Below, in pieces: positions 33,742 through 39,069 of a stretch of 39,069 bases of DNA. Numbering within the stretch: position 1 is the stretch's first letter; every line of letters starts with the position of its first letter. The notes beneath the pieces are model-generated. The model searched no databases and had not been told where the DNA came from. It worked only from the letters and a program-made list of their open reading frames with translations. This DNA is from Terramyces sp. JEL0728 (taxonomy: Eukaryota; Chytridiomycota; Chytridiomycetes; Rhizophydiales; Terramycetaceae), in contig JADIIU010000116.1 in assembly GCA_027603945.1 (NCBI GenBank), positions 1 through 39,069 on the forward strand, given 5' to 3'. The translations under genes and the position numbers were made by a program.

Positions 33742-34605
33742 ATGATCACGGACTACGTTATTATAATAGGAGCATTTATTCAAATAGTAGGCACAATAAT
33801 AATGATTTACAGAGTGCTCGCCAAAAAAACCGTAATTACATTCTACAAACGATTTCTGTGCATGCTCACAAGCGATCTGCTTCTTGGCGGAATCAATTTC
33901 TACTATCCAATCGCAGTAATGATCGAAAGGGATATACAGTTGTTCGCCTTACCCGCAACTAATTTTCTATTGTCTTTTATAGTACTCAATATTGTACTCT
34001 TGGATATCGAAGTACTGCGCGTTTTTTCAATACTTAATGACAAGATTACAGATTTCAAACTAAACATATTCACTGGGTTTGTGATCTTTGCATACCTTGC
34101 TCTAGCTTTAATTCCGCAGATCATAAAGTATTCGACCAGCAGTGCTTTTATTACCCAGGTATACTATTTGACTGCAGAGCTGTTTGCTTTTATAGGGATT
34201 ATAGTGGACAACTCTATTGCATTCTATTTGCCGTTTTTGGTCTATAGTTACAAGTACAGCAACGTCAATCGAATTGGCCCGGATTTACAACGGAATTTAA
34301 TCAAACTCGTGATTTACAACCTGGCTATTTTAATGATTGACTGGGTTGCCTATGGATTTTCGGTTTACGCTGCCCTGGCTAAAGTTGCACCAACTGACGC
34401 TGATTATCTGCCCAGAGATGCATATTACAATATTGTTGCCGAGATTCTGGTGGGCATACACTCAATTTTTCAAATAATCATTCTGGATAAACTGAAATCA
34501 CTTACTTTGAGTGAAATGCAAGAAATTGCGACTGATTCCTCATCAACGACGGTAACTAGTAGTTTGCCTCCCCAAGGGAAAGTATACAACTCTTTGGCAG
34601 AATGA
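33742..34605 (+). CDS. 7TM receptor-like protein, array copy A
   Basis: Single exon, 287 aa from ATG 33742, chosen because the sister copies start at the same place (MITDYV/L). Seven predicted spans fall at about 4-26, 35-57, 71-98, 105-128, 143-169, 189-212 and 228-250. The shared blocks are LLDIEVLRVFSIL (TM3), IIVDNSIAFYLPFLVYSYK (TM5), LMIDWVAYGFSVY (TM6) and EILVGIHSIFQIIILDKLKSL (TM7). The tail is Ser/Thr-rich (SSSTTVTSS), unlike the Pro-rich tails of the other copies. Topology is GPCR-like, but no known GPCR family motif (DRY, NPxxY) is seen and no ligand can be proposed. It is the most diverged of copies A-C and E. Confidence 0.7.
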   Translation: MITDYVIIIGAFIQIVGTIIMIYRVLAKKTVITFYKRFLCMLTSDLLLGGINFYYPIAVMIERDIQLFALPATNFLLSFIVLNIVLLDIEVLRVFSILNDKITDFKLNIFTGFVIFAYLALALIPQIIKYSTSSAFITQVYYLTAELFAFIGIIVDNSIAFYLPFLVYSYKYSNVNRIGPDLQRNLIKLVIYNLAILMIDWVAYGFSVYAALAKVAPTDADYLPRDAYYNIVAEILVGIHSIFQIIILDKLKSLTLSEMQEIATDSSSTTVTSSLPPQGKVYNSLAE

Positions 34606-34675
34606 TCTACAGTGATCACAATATATTTCGTATCCCGTTTTCACTTTTTAAACACACGTCACTGATTTTATTTTA

Positions 34676-35497
34676 ATGATTACAGACTATTTGATTATTA
34701 CAGCGTCAATAATTCAAATAATTGGAACAGTAACAATGGTATTCCATGTAATTATGCGAAAAACAGTAAGACCGTTTTTTTACGGATTTTTACTTTTAAT
34801 GCTGTTCAATTTGGTTCTAGCGTTACTGAATCTCTGGTATACAATTTCCTTGTTAACAAGAGGATATATGCGGGATATTTCGTTTCCAATATCAAACTTT
34901 TTGCTCACGTTTATTATATTGATGATTATTTTATTGGATATCGAATTGCTTGGACTGTTTGCAATACTGAATTCAAAAATAACGATGTTAAAGTTGAGAA
35001 TAGTTGCGGTGGTGGTAGTAGCATTGTACCTAGTGCTGGCACTTTCTTCACAGATCCTCAAAACTATATACGAAAACGAATGGTCATCTCACTACTATTA
35101 TTACGGGTGCGAACTGTTTGCGCTATCTGGAATAATAATCGATAATTCAATCGCTTTTTACCTGCCGTTTCTTGTATACAACTACAAGCAGACAAAAATC
35201 AAACAAATTTCAGTCTCATTACATCAAAGTCTAAAAAAAATCGTATTAATGAACTCGGCAATGATGCTAATCGATTGGATTGCTTTTGGATCGTCTTTTT
35301 ATTCAAATATTATACTAAAGACGTCTGAGCCAAGGGATAATTACTATATCATACTTGCAGAGATACTTGTGGGGTTTCATTCTATTTTTCAAATTATTAT
35401 TTTGAACGCTCTAAAGAAATTGTCGTTAACAGAGATGGAAGATTTACCTTCAGTAATCTTACCACCAACCATCATCGTTAATGGATATCAAAAGTAA
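34676..35497 (+). CDS. 7TM receptor-like protein, array copy B
   Basis: Single exon, 273 aa, ATG 34676. Seven spans lie at about 4-26, 35-57, 71-98, 105-128, 143-169, 189-212 and 223-245. Shared blocks are FPISNFLLTF, LLDIELLGLFAIL, DNSIAFYLPFLVYNYKQ, MLIDWIAF and ILVGFHSIFQIIILNALKKL. After TM7 comes a short LSLTEMEDLPSVILPPT tail with acidic residues and prolines, which may be a cytosolic coupling or sorting element since it is conserved in every copy. A basic loop (KQTKIKQ) follows TM5. Only 70 bases separate it from copy A, so each gene has a very compact promoter or the copies share transcripts. Confidence 0.72.
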   Translation: MITDYLIITASIIQIIGTVTMVFHVIMRKTVRPFFYGFLLLMLFNLVLALLNLWYTISLLTRGYMRDISFPISNFLLTFIILMIILLDIELLGLFAILNSKITMLKLRIVAVVVVALYLVLALSSQILKTIYENEWSSHYYYYGCELFALSGIIIDNSIAFYLPFLVYNYKQTKIKQISVSLHQSLKKIVLMNSAMMLIDWIAFGSSFYSNIILKTSEPRDNYYIILAEILVGFHSIFQIIILNALKKLSLTEMEDLPSVILPPTIIVNGYQK

Positions 35498-35613
35498 TAT
35501 TAATCAGAAAGAACCCAAGTTATCCGAGTTTTCATTCTGGGATAAAAACGGTGTATGGAATGATTGTTCTAGCAAGTACGACTTATTGTCTTTAGCAACG
35601 TCACCACAACTAA

Positions 35614-36438
35614 ATGATCGCCGACTATATACTAGCAGTCGTTCTGTCTTTGCAGATAATCGCAATTGGTTTAATGATTGCTCGAGTACTAGTACGAAAG
35701 ACGGTCAGATCGCTGGCTTTTGGTTATCTTCTGTTACTTGTCTCAAACCTGTTGCTGGCGGTATTAAACCTTTGCTACCCACTCGATGTAATATTAGGAG
35801 GAAATTTTAGAAATGTTTCGTTTCCAATCTCTGATGGATTGCTTTCATTTGTAGTTTTGATGATAACACTGCTGGATATAGAGCTGCTGCGTGTTTTCGC
35901 AACACTCAACGAAAAGATTACAGATTACAAGCTTAAAATATTTTCAACACTATTAATTCTATCTTATACACTACTACCACTACTATCGCAATTACTGGAT
36001 CTATTCGTGCGGACTGAATGGTCGGCACTGTATTACTATTACTGTTTCCAACTGTTTGCGCTAATAGGGATACTTACAGATAATTCAATTGCGTTTTATT
36101 TGCCGTTCCTCGTATACAATTATAAGCAAACGAGGAACAAGCTAGTTTCAAAGCAACTCGTAAAGCACTTGAAAAAACTCGTGCTGTTAAACATGCTAGT
36201 GATGGTTATAGATTGGCTTGCTTTTGGATTATCATTTTACGCAAATATTGTATTACCAGGATTTGATACAACTGTAGCGTATTTGATCATACTGGGCGAA
36301 GTTCTAGTCGGCATTCACTCTATTTTCCAGATTATAGTTCTTCTTGCTTTGAAAGCACTTTCGTTAACAGAAATGGAGGAAATACCTTCAGAGATTCCGC
36401 CATCAACAGTCTGTCTTCCGCGAGAAAGTAACATTTAG
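35614..36438 (+). CDS. 7TM receptor-like protein, array copy C
   Basis: Single exon, 274 aa, ATG 35614 (MIADYILAVV). It carries all shared blocks: RKTVRSLAFGYLLLL (TM1-TM2 junction), FPISDGLLSFVVLMITLLDIELLRVFATL (TM3), DNSIAFYLPFLVYNYKQ (TM5), MVIDWLAFGLSFY (TM6), VLVGIHSIFQIIVLLALKAL (TM7) and the LSLTEMEEIPSEIPPST tail. It is closest to copies B and E by eye. Another frame (35481-35810) crosses its first part and is a shadow. Function unknown, as for the other copies. Confidence 0.72.
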   Translation: MIADYILAVVLSLQIIAIGLMIARVLVRKTVRSLAFGYLLLLVSNLLLAVLNLCYPLDVILGGNFRNVSFPISDGLLSFVVLMITLLDIELLRVFATLNEKITDYKLKIFSTLLILSYTLLPLLSQLLDLFVRTEWSALYYYYCFQLFALIGILTDNSIAFYLPFLVYNYKQTRNKLVSKQLVKHLKKLVLLNMLVMVIDWLAFGLSFYANIVLPGFDTTVAYLIILGEVLVGIHSIFQIIVLLALKALSLTEMEEIPSEIPPSTVCLPRESNI

Positions 36439-36461
36439 ATCGATATCAATTAATTTACAAC

Positions 36462-36680
36462 CTCATAGAATCAATAATAGACAATCCGATTGGTATTTAC
36501 TTGCCATATCTTGTTTACACTTACAGAAAGACTACCTAATTTCTCTTACTATGTCTTTCTTGCGGATATCCTGGTTGGAATCCATGCATGTGCTTATTCT
36601 CAATTCGCTGAGAGGCTATCATTGACAGAGTTGGGAGAACTCCCTTCTGTGTACCGCCAACAGTCGCTATTCCTCGGCAT
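36462..36680 (+). pseudogene. Broken relic of a 7TM array copy (D)
   Basis: A TM5 fragment reads IESIIDNPIGIYLPYLVYTYRK (bases 36465-36530), matching DNSIAFYLPFLVYNYK, then meets a stop. Everything from TM5 to TM7 is deleted. A second frame then gives SYYVFLADILVGIHA (TM7 start), a third gives LILNSLR, and the first tail frame resumes with LSLTELGELPSV. So at least one large deletion and two frameshifts have destroyed the gene. TM1-TM4 are missing. It lies exactly where a further copy is expected, between C and E. Confidence 0.75.
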
Positions 36681-36754
36681 TAGAGTAGCTAAAATAAATA
36701 TAATTGCAGCTTTGATCCAATTTTCAGAATACGTCATTCGAAATTTACAATTTA

Positions 36755-37576
36755 ATGATCACTGACTACCTTATTATCATTGCAATCGTTTTACAAATAA
36801 TATCGTCAGGACTTACAATCGGTTATGTATTTAGGAGAAAGACAGTAAAGTCTCTTACTTATGGATTTTTAACATTACTGTTTTTAAACATTTCCAACGG
36901 ATTGGTAAATCTATGTTTTCCAATAGCTTTGCTTCATGGAAAGGATTTGCAGAATATCACTTTTCCGATTTCCAATTTCTTGGCTGCATTTATTATACTT
37001 GTAGTGGTATTGCTAGATATTGAATTATTACGAGTATTTGCAATTCTGAACGAGAACATCACTGGATTAAAATTGAAAATACTATCCATTGTATCAATTA
37101 TGTTTTACTTTGCATTTCCATGTTTATCACAGATACTAAACTATATACTCGAAATGAACTGGACCTCAAATTACTATCACTACTCACTCCAGTTTTTTTC
37201 GTTATTTGGAATTATTGTTGACAATACAATTGCCTTTTACCTGCCATTCCTAGTGTACAATTATAAGCAATCAAAATCAAAGGTTATCCCAGCAGCAATG
37301 CACCAAACGCTAAAAAAGATTGGAATTTTGAATATGTCGACAATGATCATTGATTGGGCAGCATTCATAGCGTGTTTCTACATTAATTTGATAATTAGAG
37401 AGTTTCAAATCCCGCAAGATGGATATTACATTATCCTATCAGAAATTTTACTGGGGCTTCATTCAATTTTCCAAGTAATTATTCTCAATTCACTCAAAGA
37501 GCTCTCTTTGGCAGAGATGGATGAAATGCCTTCTCTCGCACCTCCATCTACAGTAATTATATCACGGTTAAAATAA
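36755..37576 (+). CDS. 7TM receptor-like protein, array copy E
   Basis: Single exon, 273 aa, ATG 36755 (MITDYLIIIA). Seven spans are arranged as in copy B. Blocks are RRKTVKSLTYGFLTLL, FPISNFLAAFIILVVVLLDIE, VDNTIAFYLPFLVYNYKQ, MIIDWAAF, ILLGLHSIFQVIILNSLKEL and the LSLAEMDEMPSLAPPST tail. Nearly all difference from B and C is in the spans and the TM4-TM5 and TM6-TM7 loops, which would be the outward-facing or ligand-side parts if the N-terminus is outside. The start is fixed by sister copies. No intron is seen. Confidence 0.72.
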   Translation: MITDYLIIIAIVLQIISSGLTIGYVFRRKTVKSLTYGFLTLLFLNISNGLVNLCFPIALLHGKDLQNITFPISNFLAAFIILVVVLLDIELLRVFAILNENITGLKLKILSIVSIMFYFAFPCLSQILNYILEMNWTSNYYHYSLQFFSLFGIIVDNTIAFYLPFLVYNYKQSKSKVIPAAMHQTLKKIGILNMSTMIIDWAAFIACFYINLIIREFQIPQDGYYIILSEILLGLHSIFQVIILNSLKELSLAEMDEMPSLAPPSTVIISRLK

Positions 37577-37591
37577 GTGCAAGTTTAAATT

Positions 37592-37616
37592 ACCAATAAA
37601 AATACGTATTATTGGT
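37592..37616. repeat. Perfect 8-bp inverted repeat between array copies E and F
   Basis: ACCAATAA and TTATTGGT are separated by nine bases in the 64-base gap between two genes. It could be a transcription-end hairpin, or a CCAAT-type element for the next promoter since both arms carry CCAAT/ATTGG. Confidence 0.5.
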
Positions 37617-37640
37617 GATGTCATTACATTTTTGCTAAAC

Positions 37641-38456
37641 ATGATTACACTCATAATTACTGAAGTCGCAACGGGATGCGAGATTCTAGGATTATTATTC
37701 ATGATGCATTACTTGTACAAAGGAAGGAATATCCGGTCATTGACATTTGGGATATCACTAATTTTGGGGATTAATTTAATCCTGGCTGGTCTGAATATCG
37801 CGACACCATTTGCTTTACAAAATGGAGTTGATTTGGCCCCTATCAACGATTTTGTCGTGACTTTGATTATATTATCAGGAATATTGGTTGATATAGAAAT
37901 TCTTCGCATATTTTCAATTTTAGACCAGAATATTACAGCACTCAGATTGCGGATACTACAAATCGCATATATCTTGTTATACTTGGTCATGGTTATTATT
38001 GGCGGACTGGGATATTTGTTCATACCAAGCAAACTTGGTAAATTATACGTGCTTGGAGGAGAGGTATTCTCTGTGGTCGCTATAGTAATCGACAATACAA
38101 TTTCAATCTATCTGACTTATTTAGTGTACAATTTTAGAAAGAAGGAAGTTACGTACATTTCAGACGTACTTGTAAATTCAATCAGAAGGTTGGTGCTCAT
38201 AATAGCCGCAATAATGGGGATTGATTGGATTGCACTAGTTCTGTCAGTTTATCATAATTATATCAAGATCACTACTGGAGTCAATCTGGATCATCTAAGA
38301 GTTTTCACGGATATTCTGATTGGGATACACTCAATGGTCCAAATAATTGTTTTAAAGAATTTAAAATCCCTGTCGCTGGCTGAAGTTAAAGAAGTGCCTT
38401 CAGAACCTCCACCGCCAACGATTTTACACCCCAAAACACAAAGTTCGATCCAATAA
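37641..38456 (+). CDS. 7TM receptor-like protein, divergent array copy F
   Basis: Single exon, 271 aa from ATG 37641 (the longer frame begins at TTG). It keeps the plan of the family but is the most divergent member: VDIEILRIFSIL (TM3), VIDNTISIYLTYLVYNFRK (TM5, with LP of the others replaced), MGIDWIALVLSVY (TM6), ILIGIHSMVQIIVLKNLKSL (TM7) and LSLAEVKEVPSEPPPPT. The DYL after the start Met is missing. Conservation of the ID-(W) and D-N-(T/S)-I sites even here suggests functional constraint. It is the last member, with its stop about 10 bases from the end of the convergent dehydrogenase gene. Confidence 0.7.
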   Translation: MITLIITEVATGCEILGLLFMMHYLYKGRNIRSLTFGISLILGINLILAGLNIATPFALQNGVDLAPINDFVVTLIILSGILVDIEILRIFSILDQNITALRLRILQIAYILLYLVMVIIGGLGYLFIPSKLGKLYVLGGEVFSVVAIVIDNTISIYLTYLVYNFRKKEVTYISDVLVNSIRRLVLIIAAIMGIDWIALVLSVYHNYIKITTGVNLDHLRVFTDILIGIHSMVQIIVLKNLKSLSLAEVKEVPSEPPPPTILHPKTQSSIQ

Positions 38457-38466
38457 ATAGAATTTA

Positions 38467-39069
38467 TTAAGCAGTGTCAACTTTCAAGTCCTTGTTCAAT
38501 GTCTTTTCAATGTCAAGCACAAATCTGAACTTTACATCAGATTTCAACATTCTTTCCCAAGCCTTGTTTGCGTAAGAAGCAGGCACGAGCTCAATATCAG
38601 AAGTAATATTGTGTTGGCCACAGAAATCAAGCATTTCTTGGGTTTCCTTGATACCTCCCACTAAAGAACCGCCAATCTTGAGTCTGCGATGAATCAAACT
38701 GAATGTCCTGAGTTCCAAAGGTTCAGGGACACCACCAACGATAACCAAAGTACCATCCGTTTTGAGTAGGGTCAAATACGCACCAAGGTCGTGTTTGGCA
38801 GACACTGTGTCCAAAATATAGTCGAATGATCTGTTTGCCGCTTTGAAAGCTTCTGCATCAGTGGTAATCAACACATTTCCCGCTCCCAACTTGTATGCTT
38901 CATCGTTTTTGGAAGGTGACCTGGATAGCACCGTAACATGACAACCTAATGCTTTGGCTAACTTGACACCCATGTGTCCTAGACCTCCTAAACCAAGAAC
39001 AGCAACCTTGTCTCCTGCTTTCAAACCATAGTGTTTAATTGGTGACCACAGAGTGATACCAGCGCATAA
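38467..39069 (-). CDS. Zinc-type alcohol dehydrogenase, CAD/Adh6 family (partial, C-terminal 200 residues)
   Basis: The frame is open at the window edge, so the N-terminal catalytic zinc domain lies outside. Visible are the LLCAGIT...WSPIKHYG hinge of the cinnamyl-alcohol-dehydrogenase-like MDR family and the Rossmann motif GLGGLGHMGVKLAKALG. The residue series SRSPSKNDEAYKLGA after the second strand favours NADPH, as in yeast Adh6/7. The C-terminal SLVGGIKETQEMLDFC and the Y/V-R-FVLDIEKTL end also fit. It should reduce aliphatic or aromatic aldehydes. No intron is seen in this part. The ATG-like start inside the window is not the true start. Confidence 0.85.
   Translation of the reverse strand, partial: LCAGITLWSPIKHYGLKAGDKVAVLGLGGLGHMGVKLAKALGCHVTVLSRSPSKNDEAYKLGAGNVLITTDAEAFKAANRSFDYILDTVSAKHDLGAYLTLLKTDGTLVIVGGVPEPLELRTFSLIHRRLKIGGSLVGGIKETQEMLDFCGQHNITSDIELVPASYANKAWERMLKSDVKFRFVLDIEKTLNKDLKVDTA

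Larger units (their letters stand above)
33742..38456 (+). repeat. Tandem array of 7-transmembrane paralogs (five intact genes, one relic)
   Basis: Five same-strand, intronless genes of 271-287 codons plus a broken copy follow each other with gaps of 65-120 bases between intact neighbours. All share MIT/MIA starts, an I-D-I-E (LLDIELLRVFAIL) segment in TM3, DNSIAFYLPFLVYNYK in TM5, an I-D-W block in TM6, ILVGIHSIFQIIIL in TM7 and a LSLTEMEEIPS tail. They clearly arose by local duplication and have diverged strongly at the protein level. Confidence 0.85.

Noticed and set aside
36490..36765. 91-codon frame between 7TM copies as a real small gene
   Set aside because: Parts match TM7 and the tail of the array family but in several frames, which marks a pseudogene.

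Overview
The window is nuclear DNA from a compact, AT-leaning eukaryotic genome. The gene set is opisthokont-like and most likely belongs to a zoosporic (flagellated) fungus or a close fungal relative. It holds a Fet3-like multicopper oxidase, a Cdt2-like WD protein and a TPX2 spindle factor. It also holds an androglobin-like protein, a family tied to ciliated or flagellated lineages. The species cannot be fixed from the sequence. Genes lie tens to a few hundred bases apart on both strands.

The most striking property is splicing. I reconstructed 39 introns in 11 genes by restoring reading frame and family-conserved motifs. Thirty-eight are only 18-22 nt long (mode 20) and one is 44 nt. Nearly all are GT-AG and carry a branch-site-like YTRAY (often TTAAT or CTAAY) a few bases before the AG. 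One is GC-AG. Every spliced model sums to a whole number of codons.

Layout: 1-290, end of an FG/RanBP2-finger nucleoporin. 353-2087, four-finger ZC2HC1-like protein. 2147-5816 (-), androglobin-like protein without its globin domain. 6088-9921, COPI alpha subunit. 10057-13405, cytosolic leucyl-tRNA synthetase. 13555-17711 (-), secreted multicopper oxidase and S28 serine peptidase. 18550-20007 (-), argininosuccinate lyase. 20153-21349 (-), arabinokinase-like glycosyltransferase domain protein. 21623-25681, secretome stretch (VCBS/FG-GAP protein, two GPI-anchor-type Cys-rich proteins, RNase T2), each gene with a TATA box about 30-36 bp before its ATG. 25851-26503 (-), GST. 26700-27515, single-pass membrane protein. 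27527-29067 (-), TPX2. 29283-30101 (-), NMN adenylyltransferase. 30165-31433 (-), Cdt2-like WD40/PIP-box protein. 31537-32109 (-), unknown multi-pass protein. 32317-33216 (-), monoglyceride lipase-like hydrolase. 33742-38456, tandem array of five intact, intronless 7-transmembrane paralogs plus one broken relic. 38467-39069 (-), zinc alcohol dehydrogenase, cut by the window edge.

Functionally the window mixes housekeeping genes (trafficking, translation, arginine and NAD synthesis, spindle, replication licensing) with a secreted degradative/oxidative set and a lineage-specific receptor-like family. The 7TM array and the near-minimal intron system are the best candidates for undescribed biology.
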